Shown here piece by piece: positions 17,588 through 26,790 of a stretch of DNA of 49,902 nt (its first letter is position 1; each line of letters starts with the position of its first letter). The DNA is from a virus, in IMG/VR virus record IMGVR_UViG_3300048027_000408, positions 1 through 49,902 of that record; one strand, given 5' to 3'. The position numbers and the translations under genes were made by a program. Under the pieces are notes generated by a model that was not told where the DNA came from, ran no database searches, and saw only the letters and a program-made list of their open reading frames with translations.

Positions 17588-17596
17588 ATAAATATA
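17588..17596 (-). promoter_or_regulatory. TATATTTAT box (putative late promoter)
   Basis: Exact coding-strand match 23 bases before the tail-fibre ATG at 17564; the leader would keep the AAGGA site. Confidence 0.5.
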
Positions 17597-17625
17597 CATA
17601 TATTTTTATATTTTCATAAATATTT

Positions 17626-18378
17626 TCATCTTAAACTTTTTATCTTCTTTACTATAAATTTTACTAATTCTGAACGAAGAATATCATCTTCTGTAAATTC
17701 AAAGTTATATATACCCATATTTTTTGATGCTTCATCTGAAAATAAGTTGATAATATTTTTAAATCCACTTTTGCTTCCTATATCACTTTGCATTGCATCT
17801 CCACATATAAATATTTTTGAATTTTCTCCAATTCTAGTTATTGTAGTTATAAGTTCTTTCTCTGTCAAGTTTTGTGCTTCGTCCACTAATATAAATTTTT
17901 GTTCGTAACTTGCACCTCTTAAAAACCCAACAGGTATTCCGTATATTCTTTCATCTTCTTGTAAATATCTCACATCCACCGGTGAAAGAAGTTCTTCAAG
18001 TTTATCCTTAAATGGTTCGAGGTATGGAGCCATTTTATCATCCTGTGCACCGGGTAAAAAACCAAGTCTTTGGTCTGATGACTCCACCGCACTTCTTATA
18101 TATACAAGTTCATTTATTTTGTTGTCAGATAGAAGTTCAAGTCCACAATATGTAGCTAAATAAGTTTTAGCACATCCAGCTGGCCCTTGTACAAAAATCA
18201 TTTTTACATCTTTATTTAAAGCAAGATCAATAAATTCTTTTTGTTTATTTGTAAATTTTTTGTGTTTTATCTTTAAAGGACGAACATTCGTATCCAGTTG
18301 GTTACCAATGAGGTTACTTTCTAGGTGACAATCTCTTAGTAAATTTCGTGTTGCACTTCGTGTTTTTTTACTTGACAT
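17626..18378 (-). CDS. phoH: PhoH-like ATPase
   Basis: 250 residues, the length expected for phage PhoH. Walker A is GPAGCAKT (residues 65-72), Walker B ILVDEAQNLT (about 163-172), and the segment YIRSAVESSDQRLGFLPG is typical of the family. AAAGGAG lies 9 bases before the ATG. PhoH proteins are NTPases related to superfamily-1 helicases; in marine phages they are common, and their role (RNA metabolism or response to phosphate limitation) is not settled. It opens the minus-strand late block here, followed by the fibre genes. Confidence 0.95.
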   Translation of the reverse strand: MSSKKTRSATRNLLRDCHLESNLIGNQLDTNVRPLKIKHKKFTNKQKEFIDLALNKDVKMIFVQGPAGCAKTYLATYCGLELLSDNKINELVYIRSAVESSDQRLGFLPGAQDDKMAPYLEPFKDKLEELLSPVDVRYLQEDERIYGIPVGFLRGASYEQKFILVDEAQNLTEKELITTITRIGENSKIFICGDAMQSDIGSKSGFKNIINLFSDEASKNMGIYNFEFTEDDILRSELVKFIVKKIKSLR

Positions 18379-18429
18379 ACCAATTTCTCCTTTTATCTTA
18401 TACTGTGGTTATTACCTGTTTAAAAGTCT

Positions 18430-18738
18430 TTAAGAACTCATATCTACTATTTTTTTTATAATATCTTTTATAATAGAACATTTTTCATATTCCTCTTCTT
18501 TTATATAATAGTCTTGTAAGTTTTCAAGTGATTTAACATAACTTTTTTTCAAAACTATTACCTCAAGATTAGTTTTGTCAAACTTAAATAGTGACATTTT
18601 GGCTGGTATTTGTTCTTCACGAATAATCTTTTTGAACTGAAATAGAATATGATCCATATATTGTAACTTCTTTTGCTTTAATTCCGTTTCCAATTGTAAG
18701 TTATCGGCCGGTATGGTTAAAATTTCCGTGTCCATCAT
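18430..18738 (-). CDS. Unknown small charged protein
   Basis: 102 residues. Two start codons lie in tandem (ATG ATG). Mostly helical and charged; the C-terminal half (SYVKSLENLQDYYIKEEEYE then KCSIIKDIIKKI) resembles UvrB/UvrC-type short helical hairpins, but the match is weak. The gene is divergent from the zinc-finger-like gene at 18783, with a 44-base shared upstream region. Followed by phoH after about 50 bases. Function unknown. Confidence 0.68.
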   Translation of the reverse strand: MMDTEILTIPADNLQLETELKQKKLQYMDHILFQFKKIIREEQIPAKMSLFKFDKTNLEVIVLKKSYVKSLENLQDYYIKEEEYEKCSIIKDIIKKIVDMSS

Positions 18739-18782
18739 ATATAAGTATCGGTAATAATTTAATTTTTGAAAGGATTTGACAA

Positions 18783-19145
18783 ATGGGTAATATTTTTAAA
18801 AGATACCTTAGAAATGGAAAACAATCAAACCAAGATAGTGGTAAAAATAAAAATAATGAAATCAAAGAAGATTCGAAATCAACACACGTGGGTAATACCA
18901 CCGGTTATGTGGGAATGGCAAAAAACTTAGCTAAATCTTTAGTTGAGTGGCAACGAGCAGGAAGACCAGTTGTATCAAAAGAGCAATGGAACAAAAGAAT
19001 TACGATATGCAGAGGGTGTGAATTTTGGCAGGAGGTTGGTGAATCACAAATTGCAAGGTGTAGAAAATGTGGATGTAGTAGTGGAAAGTTACTATTAAGC
19101 ACAAGTAGATGCCCTCTTAATCCACCTAAGTGGAATTCACTATAA
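18783..19145 (+). CDS. Zinc-ribbon-like small protein
   Basis: 120 residues. A polar, Lys/Asn-rich N-terminus is followed by a conserved-looking helix (GMAKNLAKSLVEWQRAGRP) and a Cys cluster: CRGCEFW, ARCRKCGCSSGKLLL and SRCPLNPPKW. The CxxC...CxxCxC pattern fits a zinc ribbon. Similar small proteins are widespread in T4-like phages, with no known function; nucleic-acid or protein binding is likely. GAAAGGA lies 8-13 bases before the ATG. It starts the plus-strand block that leads into the glycosyltransferases. Confidence 0.8.
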   Translation: MGNIFKRYLRNGKQSNQDSGKNKNNEIKEDSKSTHVGNTTGYVGMAKNLAKSLVEWQRAGRPVVSKEQWNKRITICRGCEFWQEVGESQIARCRKCGCSSGKLLLSTSRCPLNPPKWNSL

Positions 19146-19197
19146 TTATAAAAAATTATAAAAATTACTATTTAATAGACGAAAAGTATTTTGGATA

Positions 19198-19206
19198 TAT
19201 ATTTAA
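19198..19206 (+). promoter_or_regulatory. Late-box variant TATATTTAA
   Basis: One mismatch from TATATTTAT, 6 bases before the ATG at 19213. Confidence 0.4.
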
Positions 19207-19212
19207 TAATAC

Positions 19213-19410
19213 ATGAATGATGCAAATTACAAATTGACTACTGTTAAGGTTTTGTCTGAAAACTACTCCGAATTTAAAATGAAAACTTTAAATTCAGATA
19301 TGACTTTACAAAAACTTGTAAACCGTGCGATACATCTGTATTTAAAGGAAGAAGACTTTAAAAAACAACTAGATGAATCAAATCCAATTGTAAATAATAA
19401 GAAATATTAG
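19213..19410 (+). CDS. Ribbon-helix-helix-like regulator
   Basis: 65 residues. The pattern TTVKVLSENYSEFKMKTLNS then MTLQKLVNRAIHLYLKEEDF fits an Arc/CopG-type ribbon-helix-helix: one strand, then two helices with an LVNRA turn region. These proteins bind DNA as dimers. It lies alone between the zinc-ribbon gene and the glycosyltransferase operon, so it may control one of them. A near match to the late box (TATATTTAA, 19198-19206) ends 6 bases before the ATG, so its mRNA may lack a leader. Confidence 0.72.
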   Translation: MNDANYKLTTVKVLSENYSEFKMKTLNSDMTLQKLVNRAIHLYLKEEDFKKQLDESNPIVNNKKY

Positions 19411-19438
19411 TTGACTTTTAATCTATGGTGTTTATATT
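19411..19438 (+). promoter_or_regulatory. Sigma70-type promoter, near-leaderless
   Basis: TTGACT (19411-19416), 16-base spacer, TATATT (19433-19438), then 7 bases to the ATG at 19446. Predicted initiation is at or beside the start codon. It would drive the glycosyltransferase run. Confidence 0.6.
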
Positions 19439-19445
19439 ACCATAG

Positions 19446-20705
19446 ATGAAGAAAAAAAAGATACTACTACTAGGTGATGATATACGAGTTGTATCTGGTG
19501 TTTCCATTATATGTAGGAATTTAATACTAAGAGGGGCATCTGAGTTCGAATGGGTTCAATTGGCAGCCCAAACAAACAATCCTGACAATAATCAAATAAT
19601 AGATGTATCTGATTCGGTGAATAAAATTACAAATTGTAAAGACTCATATGTAAGACTTTATTGTTCATCTGGTTACGGAAATCAGGAAGTAGTAAGAAGA
19701 ATCATAAATCAAGAAAACATAGATTGTATACTTCACATAACTGATCCAAGAAGATGGACTTGGTTATATAAAATGGAACATGAGATACGAAAAAAAATAC
19801 CTTTATGCTATTATCATGTATGGGATAATTATCCAATTCCAAAATATAATAAAACTTTTTATGATAGTTGTGACTTTATTGGTTGTATTAGCAAACTAAC
19901 ATATGATTGCGTGGGAGAAGTTTCACCGAATGTAGAATCAAAGTATATACCACACGGTGTAGACACAGAAGTCTTTAATAAAATAGAAAACGAAATATCA
20001 ACTAAGTGTAAAACAAATATATTGCCAATTGGATGTGATTTTTTGGTTTTTTGTAACAATGCCAATATACCAAGAAAGCAACTTCCATTGCTCATACAGT
20101 CGTTTGCTTTATTTTGTGATAAAATTGGAAAAGTAAAATCCAAAAAAACAGCATTAATGATTCACACCAATCCCACTAACAATGCAGGAACAAATTTATT
20201 AAAATTGGTTGACGACTTATATAAAGAATATAATATATTATTTTCAAATAGTGTAGTTGAGAATACAACATTATGTCAAATGTACAACACAGCAGATGTT
20301 ACCATAAACATATCTAGTAACGAAGGGTTTGGTTTATCCACCGCTGAGTCATTATCATGTGGCACACCTGTAATCGTAAACGACACAGGTGGGTTGAGTG
20401 AACAAGTAGATGACAACAATACATGGGGAATAAAAATAAAACCATGCTACACCAACTTAATAGGAAGTATAAGCTCTCCGTATGTAAATGAGTCTCTGTG
20501 TTCTAGAGAAGATATATCTGACGCAATTTTTGCTATATACTCAAAAACATCAGACGAAAGAAATACTATGGGCATTGCGGGACGAGAATATATACAAAAA
20601 AATTACAATATTAATCAAATGTGCAATAATTTGTATGAAGGTTTAAATGATACCATGAGTAAATTTATTCCCAAAGAAGCATTTTCATTCACTAAAATTA
20701 TCTAA
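19446..20705 (+). CDS. Glycosyltransferase, family 4 type
   Basis: 419 residues. GT-B architecture: an N-terminal Rossmann half (MKKKKILLLGDDIRVVSGVS), a middle CYYHVWDNYPIP and IPHGVDTEVF, and a C-terminal nucleotide-sugar half with TADVTINISSNEGFGLSTAE followed by SLSCGTPVIVNDTGG, the EGFGL...E signature of GT4 enzymes. Likely transfers an activated sugar in building a glycan. It is first in a run of glycosyltransferases on this strand, behind a near-leaderless sigma70-type promoter, and overlaps the next gene by one base. Confidence 0.92.
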   Translation: MKKKKILLLGDDIRVVSGVSIICRNLILRGASEFEWVQLAAQTNNPDNNQIIDVSDSVNKITNCKDSYVRLYCSSGYGNQEVVRRIINQENIDCILHITDPRRWTWLYKMEHEIRKKIPLCYYHVWDNYPIPKYNKTFYDSCDFIGCISKLTYDCVGEVSPNVESKYIPHGVDTEVFNKIENEISTKCKTNILPIGCDFLVFCNNANIPRKQLPLLIQSFALFCDKIGKVKSKKTALMIHTNPTNNAGTNLLKLVDDLYKEYNILFSNSVVENTTLCQMYNTADVTINISSNEGFGLSTAESLSCGTPVIVNDTGGLSEQVDDNNTWGIKIKPCYTNLIGSISSPYVNESLCSREDISDAIFAIYSKTSDERNTMGIAGREYIQKNYNINQMCNNLYEGLNDTMSKFIPKEAFSFTKII

Positions 20706-21925
20706 TGGAAAATAACAAAATATTATTTATATCTCCATTACAATCACGGAGTGGATATGGAGAACACGCAAGAGAACTAGCAGAAGTTTTAATCAACTAC
20801 GACACGGACTTCTATTGTACAGGTTGGGGTAGCAATTCAGAGACTCCTTATCTATCTGACAATCCTGCAATTTTTAAAAAAGTTGTAAATAATATTGACA
20901 AGAGCAAGTATGATGTGTGTATCCAACTTGGAATGCCAAACGAATTTAAATCAATAGGAAAATATAATATTGGCATAACAGCTGGGGTTGAAACTGATGT
21001 ATGTCCTCAATCATTTATTCATGGTTACAATAAAATGGATTTAATAATTGTACCTTCAAGTTTTACCAAAAACACTATAACTAATTCTCAATATATATTA
21101 AGTGACGGAAACAAGCTTGAATGTTATACAGATATCGAGGTAATACCAGAATATTCTAGTTCTGAGTTTTTCGAACCCACACTTAGTAGTACAAAAATTT
21201 CAGACATACTTGACACTATAAAAGAAGATTTTTGTTTTTTATTTACAGGTCAGTGGGTATCATCAAGCACAGATGATGGTGGACGTAAAAATGTGTCTTC
21301 GTTACTTAAAACATTTTGTTCAACTTTTAATAAAAATGAAAATATTGCACTTATATTGAAAACAAATGGCCCTGACTTTTCTATTTCAGACCAAATAGAT
21401 ATAACTTATCGTATAGAGGAGATATGCAATGAATATGAAAATCCACCTTCTATTTATTTAGTTCACGGTGAATTAAGTTTACAGGAAATGTCTTCTTTAT
21501 TTAATCACACAAAAGTAAAATGCCACATATCACATACCAGAGGAGAGGGATTTGGACGACCCTTACTTGAAGCATCGTTTACTGGGAAACCAATTATAGC
21601 ACCAAAGTGGTCGGGTCATTTAGACTTTTTAAATAAAAAAAATTCACTTTTAATACCAGGTAAACTTAATAAAGTTGGAGTCGTTAATCAATATTTTTGT
21701 GAAGATGCAATGTGGTTTGATGTAGACGAATCAAAAAGTTCAGAACATATGAAAGAAGTATACACAAATTATGAAAAGTACATTACGAAAGCAAAAAAAC
21801 TACAAACACAGAATGTTAGCAGTTTTTCTAAGGAAACAATAAATAAATTATACAAATCTATACTTCAGAAACGCATTCCACCAAAAATAACTAATGTTGA
21901 GTTTAAGTTACCGTCTTTGTCGTAG
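20705..21925 (+). CDS. Glycosyltransferase, family 4 type
   Basis: 406 residues, GT-B fold. The N-terminus ILFISPLQSRSGYGEHAREL is the donor-half opening loop seen in GT4 proteins, and the C-terminal half has HISHTRGEGFGRPLLEASFT then GKPIIAPKWSGHLDFL, the EGFGxPxxE signature. The ATG overlaps the stop of the previous gene (TAATG type), indicating translational coupling. Together with its neighbour it probably adds successive sugars. The substrate is unknown. Confidence 0.92.
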   Translation: MENNKILFISPLQSRSGYGEHARELAEVLINYDTDFYCTGWGSNSETPYLSDNPAIFKKVVNNIDKSKYDVCIQLGMPNEFKSIGKYNIGITAGVETDVCPQSFIHGYNKMDLIIVPSSFTKNTITNSQYILSDGNKLECYTDIEVIPEYSSSEFFEPTLSSTKISDILDTIKEDFCFLFTGQWVSSSTDDGGRKNVSSLLKTFCSTFNKNENIALILKTNGPDFSISDQIDITYRIEEICNEYENPPSIYLVHGELSLQEMSSLFNHTKVKCHISHTRGEGFGRPLLEASFTGKPIIAPKWSGHLDFLNKKNSLLIPGKLNKVGVVNQYFCEDAMWFDVDESKSSEHMKEVYTNYEKYITKAKKLQTQNVSSFSKETINKLYKSILQKRIPPKITNVEFKLPSLS

Positions 21926-21936
21926 TAGTTATTATT

Positions 21937-22671
21937 ATGTCTTATATACGAAATTATCAACGAAAACTTGTTGGTGGGAAACTCGTTCCTACTTCCATAA
22001 ATAAAATAAGAAGAGGTCAGATTGTTTCATTTAACTACCCTATTACTGATCGAAATGAGTCTTACATAAACCGAGGGGCTATACCTAGGCTCGTTTTTGT
22101 CTTGAATATTTATAGGTCTTCTGGTGGAAGGGTCATACATGGAATAAATCTAAATAAAGTTCCGTGGATTTCTTATAGAACCTTTATGAAAAAACTCATC
22201 ACACAAGATACGTTGACACTTATTAAAAGAAAATATGAAATAGTTCCTCCGATAAATGATCTCATTAATCGACCAATTTCGTTTTACAATAATTACATAA
22301 AAAGACATCTTGAAGAATTTAGGTGCTATAGAACTTATTTAATAACAAAGATAAAACAACCAAAGCTTGGTGTACTAAATTATAAAACATTGTTTAGTCC
22401 AGATAATGTAAAGGTTAGAAATTTTGTAATAAACAAAAATAACAGCATTAAAGAAATTCAACTTGAACATAAATTACTAGAAAAATTCCTAAAAGTAAAA
22501 ACAATAAGATTGAAAGATAAAGCATTTAGTGACCTTGTTTTGGCTAGATTTGGGACAATTGAAAATTTTGTTGATGCAGTAGAAGATTTAGATGCATATA
22601 TAGATGAAAACTATATAGATGAACCTTTGGGAGAAATGGATCAAACATTTGATTCAAATGAAGATAAATGA
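21937..22671 (+). CDS. Unknown basic protein within the glycosyltransferase run
   Basis: 244 residues. The N-terminal ~90 residues (INKIRRGQIVSFNYPITDRN, then RLVFVLNIYRSSGGRVIHG and INLNKVPWISYRTFMKK) have an SH3-like, beta-rich, basic character with an RGQIV start; the middle is basic and helical and the C-terminal 50 residues are acidic. It shows no glycosyltransferase motif. It follows the second GT4 gene by 11 bases and overlaps the next gene by 4. Similar proteins occur in large phages without known function, so placement here may be chance or virion-related. Confidence 0.72.
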   Translation: MSYIRNYQRKLVGGKLVPTSINKIRRGQIVSFNYPITDRNESYINRGAIPRLVFVLNIYRSSGGRVIHGINLNKVPWISYRTFMKKLITQDTLTLIKRKYEIVPPINDLINRPISFYNNYIKRHLEEFRCYRTYLITKIKQPKLGVLNYKTLFSPDNVKVRNFVINKNNSIKEIQLEHKLLEKFLKVKTIRLKDKAFSDLVLARFGTIENFVDAVEDLDAYIDENYIDEPLGEMDQTFDSNEDK

Positions 22672-23297
22672 AAATAAGTTTTGCAATTACTACTCATAAT
22701 GAAACTACTCCATTAAGTGAGTTAGTGAAATCGGTAAAAAAATATAAAAGCAAAGAAGATGAAATTGTAATACTTGATGATTTTTCTACAAACGAACTCA
22801 CAAAGCAAGTATTAAAAGAAAATGAAAATGTGTTTTATAGAAGATTTTGTGGAGACTATTCTAAACATAAAAATTACATTTCATCCAAGTGCAAAGGAGA
22901 ATATATATTTCAAATAGACGGAGATGAAACATTATCAGAAAAACTTATTAAAAACATTAAAACCATTATATTAAACAACAAAGTGGATTTATTTTGGATA
23001 CCGAGAGTAAATGTAGTAAACGGAATTGAGAGACATCATCTCAAAAAATGGAAATGGTCAATAGACACCAAAGACCGAATTAATTATCCGGACTTCCAAG
23101 GTAGAATATATAAAAATAATAATGACATAAAATGGAACAGAGCTGTACACGAAGTCATATATGGACATAAATCACAAACTCAAATCCCACCAAATGCAGA
23201 ACTGGATATAATCCACATTAAAGATATTCAATCGCAAATAAACAGCAATTTTAGATACGACACAAAATATAATTCAGATGGAACTCAAAAAAAATGA
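22668..23297 (+). CDS. Glycosyltransferase, family 2 type
   Basis: 209 residues. The GT-A start ISFAITTHNETTPLSELVKS, DEIVILDDFSTNE and YIFQIDGDETLSE (the DxD-type metal site, near residue 86) are clear GT2 signs. The C-terminal part (NYPDFQGRIYKNNNDIKWNR, AVHEVIYG) resembles GT2 proteins of the WaaE/SunS-like branch. The ATG overlaps the stop of the preceding gene by 4 bases, and its own end overlaps the next gene by 20 bases. Confidence 0.9.
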   Translation: MKISFAITTHNETTPLSELVKSVKKYKSKEDEIVILDDFSTNELTKQVLKENENVFYRRFCGDYSKHKNYISSKCKGEYIFQIDGDETLSEKLIKNIKTIILNNKVDLFWIPRVNVVNGIERHHLKKWKWSIDTKDRINYPDFQGRIYKNNNDIKWNRAVHEVIYGHKSQTQIPPNAELDIIHIKDIQSQINSNFRYDTKYNSDGTQKK

Positions 23298-25044
23298 TAA
23301 ACCAAAAGATAAACTTGGTGTAGTCTGTGTTTACTTTAATCCGTGTAATTATTTATCAAGATTTATAAATTTTAACTATTTCTATGAAAATATTAAAACA
23401 AATAAAAACATAGAATTGATTGTTATTGAACAATATGCAGATAACTCCAGGTATAGAATAAATAATATACACAAGAATACATACTCATTTCACTCCAATG
23501 AAACCTATTGGATGAAAGAGCAACTGATTAATATAGGTTTTCAGAAACTAATAAATGAAAATTATGAATATATATGCTGGTTAGATTGTGATATAAAATT
23601 TAAAGATGATGATTGGGCTATTAAGGTAATAAATGAACTACGAGAAAACTTTATATGTCAAGTGTTCAGAACTTGTATCAAAACAAACCCAAACGGACAA
23701 TCATCTAAATCTTATTCATTTAGTGTTCACTCTGTTAATTATGAAAATGAATCAATTGAAACATTGTTAAAAAGACAAGGTGAACCTGGATTCGGATTTG
23801 CATACAACGCCAAATACATATCAGACAGCAAACTATACGAATATGCAATTTGTGGCTCGGGTGACTTTCTAAACATTCTTGGTTATTTATTTGATGTAAG
23901 TGATTTGGAAAAAAAATTAAAAAGTGATAGATTTTTCAGGAACAATTCATTAGACTTTTTAAACCATTTCTTGTCATGGGCATATTCTATAAAAAGTAGA
24001 GTAAAAAAAATACCATGTGTAAATAATACCATAATAGTAGATTATCACGGAAGTATAAAAAATAGAAAATATGTTGACCGAGAGACAATATTAACCCGTA
24101 ATAAATTTAATCCAATCACAGACTTGGATGGTCACAATGATTTATTTAAGTTAAAGAATAAAAAAATAAAACAACAAATTGAAAATTATTTCTTAAACAG
24201 AAACGAAGATAATTTTATTGGAGAGTTGAAAAATAATAAATATATTAAATCAAAACTATTATACATACACAGAAAAAGAAATAAGTTATATTCACCAAAT
24301 CATACTATTGAAGAAGACATCAAAAATTTAAATAATAAACAAACTACCAAACTTAATTTATTTAATTTAATTCACAAACCTTGTAATAAAGATGCAATGG
24401 TAATTTCAAAAACAAATACTGACTCGGTAAAAACAAACTCAGTTTCTTTTGATAAAATTATCATAGATAAATCAAAGCAAAAACAAAAACATAGCATACA
24501 TAACAAAAACAAAAATGGAGATGCAGAGAGTTATTTAAATTATATAATTTCAAATTACGAAAACCTTAATGATAAATTACTATTTACATCAGACTCTGTT
24601 CTAAAAAAGGATAATACTAAAAATTTTAGAAAAAGCATTTTTAAAAAAGAAGAAAATTTTATCTATCTTTACGATGTTAAAAAAATCAAGACTGATAGTA
24701 ATAATCATTTTTTAAAAACAATTGAAAAAAACTATAAAACACGTGATTACATAAATAAATTTAAAGACAGTGAAATCAATTTTACAGAATGGGTATATAT
24801 GGTTCTTGGGATCAAACTTGACTCAAAGCGGACTTCATTTAAAAATAAAACATTTCACACCCATTCAATCAATGATGAACCATTAAAATACTCACTGTCT
24901 AATTCTTTTTTGGTTAATAAGGAACTTATATTACAAAAACCAAAAGAGTTTTATATAAAAATATATGACAGACTACAACTTCACGCTTGGAACGAAGAAA
25001 TGTTTTACATAAACTTATCATGGGAACTTATTTTTAAATGTTAA
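23278..25044 (+). CDS. Glycosyltransferase with extra C-terminal domain
   Basis: 588 residues. The first ~300 residues form a GT-A-like unit: KLGVVCVYFNPCNYLSRFIN, ELIVIEQYADNS, EYICWLDCDIKFKDDDW (DxD site near residue 103) and AICGSGDFLNI. The next ~290 residues are Lys/Asn-rich with no recognised family. There is a basic spacer around residues 300-420, then a more ordered end (INFTEWVYMVLGIKL, FYIKIYDRLQLHAWNEEMFY). The gene starts 20 bases inside the previous one and overlaps the next by 7, so it is in the same operon. Confidence 0.8.
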   Translation: MELKKNDKPKDKLGVVCVYFNPCNYLSRFINFNYFYENIKTNKNIELIVIEQYADNSRYRINNIHKNTYSFHSNETYWMKEQLINIGFQKLINENYEYICWLDCDIKFKDDDWAIKVINELRENFICQVFRTCIKTNPNGQSSKSYSFSVHSVNYENESIETLLKRQGEPGFGFAYNAKYISDSKLYEYAICGSGDFLNILGYLFDVSDLEKKLKSDRFFRNNSLDFLNHFLSWAYSIKSRVKKIPCVNNTIIVDYHGSIKNRKYVDRETILTRNKFNPITDLDGHNDLFKLKNKKIKQQIENYFLNRNEDNFIGELKNNKYIKSKLLYIHRKRNKLYSPNHTIEEDIKNLNNKQTTKLNLFNLIHKPCNKDAMVISKTNTDSVKTNSVSFDKIIIDKSKQKQKHSIHNKNKNGDAESYLNYIISNYENLNDKLLFTSDSVLKKDNTKNFRKSIFKKEENFIYLYDVKKIKTDSNNHFLKTIEKNYKTRDYINKFKDSEINFTEWVYMVLGIKLDSKRTSFKNKTFHTHSINDEPLKYSLSNSFLVNKELILQKPKEFYIKIYDRLQLHAWNEEMFYINLSWELIFKC

Positions 25045-25925
25045 TCATTTCAATACATCTATTTCCACATGAAATAAAAAATTTTCAACGCATCGTTGAA
25101 AATTTAAATAATGCCATAAAACTTGTAAGTAATAAAGACGAAATAATACTAAATGTTTCGTTGAATAACAATCCTAGTGTTGTTGATGCAAACGTGGTTG
25201 ATATGCCGAATCTGACACGTATTTTCTACGAGTGTGAATCTATGTCAAAAATAAAACCAAATTTTAAAATAATTTGTGATACAAATTTTTTAGGAGTAAA
25301 CGAACATCGCAGAAGCACAATTGCAGAATCAAATAATTCGGATTATATAATTTTTCTTGATTGTGACTTATACTTTGACAACAAAATACTTGCACATCAA
25401 CTTAACGCACTCAAAATAGCAAGGCAAAATCATGATCTTTTTATTATATCACCGCAGATTGTAAAACTATGGGATAATACATGGGATTGTATTGTCAACG
25501 AACAATACCTAAACGAATCACACCAATACCATAAACAAGTTGATCCCAACAAAATCATAGAAAAAAATCACGGAGAAGTATCACTAACTTCATGTGATGA
25601 CTTTAAGTGGGGAGGGGGGTGGTTTAACGTAATATCTGCCAATTTACTAAAACAAACAGGAATCCCTAAGTCATTTATAGGATATGGTCCGGATGATACA
25701 TTTACAATGGAGTGTTGCAAACATATGAAATTAAAAAATATAAATGTACAACAATATATTCTAAAGAACATGATTGTCGTTGAAGACAGATTCTATCGGA
25801 AACCCAAATCATCGTTAAGAAAAGACATAATAAATTTCAGAGAAAATGCAAATAAACACTTTTATACAGAACTTAGTTTTTTTAAAAAAAAGATAAACGA
25901 CAATATATATAATCATGGATTATAG
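25038..25925 (+). CDS. Glycosyltransferase, family 2/GT-A type
   Basis: 295 residues. GT-A signs: MLIISIHLFPHEIKNFQRIV at the N-terminus, DYIIFLDCDLYFDNKIL (DxD near residue 112) and a late GWFNVI...IGYGPDDTFTMECC, which looks like the acceptor-side (G/W)GxxDxxF motif of processive and GT7-like enzymes. Part of the overlapping chain of glycosyltransferases; its end overlaps the next gene by 11 bases. The nature of the glycan (DNA, virion or host envelope) is not shown by the sequence. Confidence 0.85.
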   Translation: MLIISIHLFPHEIKNFQRIVENLNNAIKLVSNKDEIILNVSLNNNPSVVDANVVDMPNLTRIFYECESMSKIKPNFKIICDTNFLGVNEHRRSTIAESNNSDYIIFLDCDLYFDNKILAHQLNALKIARQNHDLFIISPQIVKLWDNTWDCIVNEQYLNESHQYHKQVDPNKIIEKNHGEVSLTSCDDFKWGGGWFNVISANLLKQTGIPKSFIGYGPDDTFTMECCKHMKLKNINVQQYILKNMIVVEDRFYRKPKSSLRKDIINFRENANKHFYTELSFFKKKINDNIYNHGL

Positions 25926-26724
25926 GAAAATTGTTGTTACATTCTCGGTCTTTGTATTATTATTTTTTACAAGTGGTTGTTTTACAATTTCAAATTGGGG
26001 ACTTAAGCAGGATCGCCAAGAAATTGCAGGAGAAATATCAAAAAAAGAATCAGAACTTGATCGCCACACAAGTGCATATATATCAGGTGCAGTTGACGCA
26101 CTATCTTTATCAGAAAACAAATCAAAAGAGGATTTAGTTGCACTTGATCTTACGAGAAAGGCACAGGAAATCGTAGGTCTTCCGCAACCAGGAGATAAAA
26201 TTCACATCAAAGATGTTGTAAACGAAAATGAAATAGCAGTAAAAAATTTAACAGACCGTAATGCAGACGTAATAAAACTTACACGAAGAAAACAAATGCT
26301 CGGCCACGACTTAAAAGATACAGAAGAAAAGCTAATTAGTTTAGGGGAATTAAAAGCAAAAGAACAAAAAGAAGGATTTTTTGATTCTTTGTGGGGATGG
26401 CTGACCGCAACTTTTGGAATCGTAGGTGCAATTGCAGTTTTAGTAATCGCAGGACCTGCTACTCTACCAATAATAGCACAAATAATGGGGTGGTTGGTTA
26501 GTAAAATACCAGGATTGATTACATGGTTGGGAATTACCAGTAGTCAAATGACGTCAAATATCATAAAAGGTGTACATGATGCAAAAGAAAGAATTCGTTC
26601 ATCGGATGATGAGAAAAAATTTAGCAAGAATGAAATTTTAAAAATATTTGGGTCATCGTTAGGAAATTCCACAAATATTTCCGACAAAAATGCAATAGAC
26701 AGAATCAAAAGAAAATTCAAGTAA
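25915..26724 (+). CDS. Lipoprotein with membrane segments
   Basis: 269 residues. The N-terminus is a lipoprotein signal: a basic start, hydrophobic VVTFSVFVLLFFTSGC with the lipobox Cys at residue 22. Residues 30-150 are charged and helical, and a second hydrophobic block (GWLTATFGIVGAIAVLVIAG then PATLPIIAQIMGWLV) at about 160-205 is likely one or two membrane spans. An acylated N-terminus together with an internal membrane segment could bridge two membranes. This would fit lysis (spanin-like), envelope modification or virion entry, but no family was recognised. It overlaps the glycosyltransferase gene by 11 bases and ends the operon. Confidence 0.75.
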   Translation: MDYRKIVVTFSVFVLLFFTSGCFTISNWGLKQDRQEIAGEISKKESELDRHTSAYISGAVDALSLSENKSKEDLVALDLTRKAQEIVGLPQPGDKIHIKDVVNENEIAVKNLTDRNADVIKLTRRKQMLGHDLKDTEEKLISLGELKAKEQKEGFFDSLWGWLTATFGIVGAIAVLVIAGPATLPIIAQIMGWLVSKIPGLITWLGITSSQMTSNIIKGVHDAKERIRSSDDEKKFSKNEILKIFGSSLGNSTNISDKNAIDRIKRKFK

Positions 26725-26737
26725 TAATTCCTTTTGT

Positions 26738-26746
26738 TATATTTAT
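26738..26746 (+). promoter_or_regulatory. TATATTTAT box (putative late promoter)
   Basis: Exact match 44 bases before the ATG at 26791; the leader would contain a GGAG site. Confidence 0.45.
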
Positions 26747-26790
26747 TATAAAAGGTTATATCGCACTTAAATTTATGGAGATTGCGTTAT

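Noticed and set aside
11118-17590. TATAAATA on the plus strand at intergenic positions (for example near 11760 and 17583) as T4-type late promoters
   Set aside because: No plus-strand gene follows. At both places the minus strand carries TATATTTAT in the right orientation for the adjacent gene.
23278-23297. A-run (eight A) at the junction of two glycosyltransferase genes as a second -1 frameshift site
   Set aside because: The downstream gene is in the +1 frame, not -1, and has its own ATG at 23278, so ordinary overlap and reinitiation explain it.
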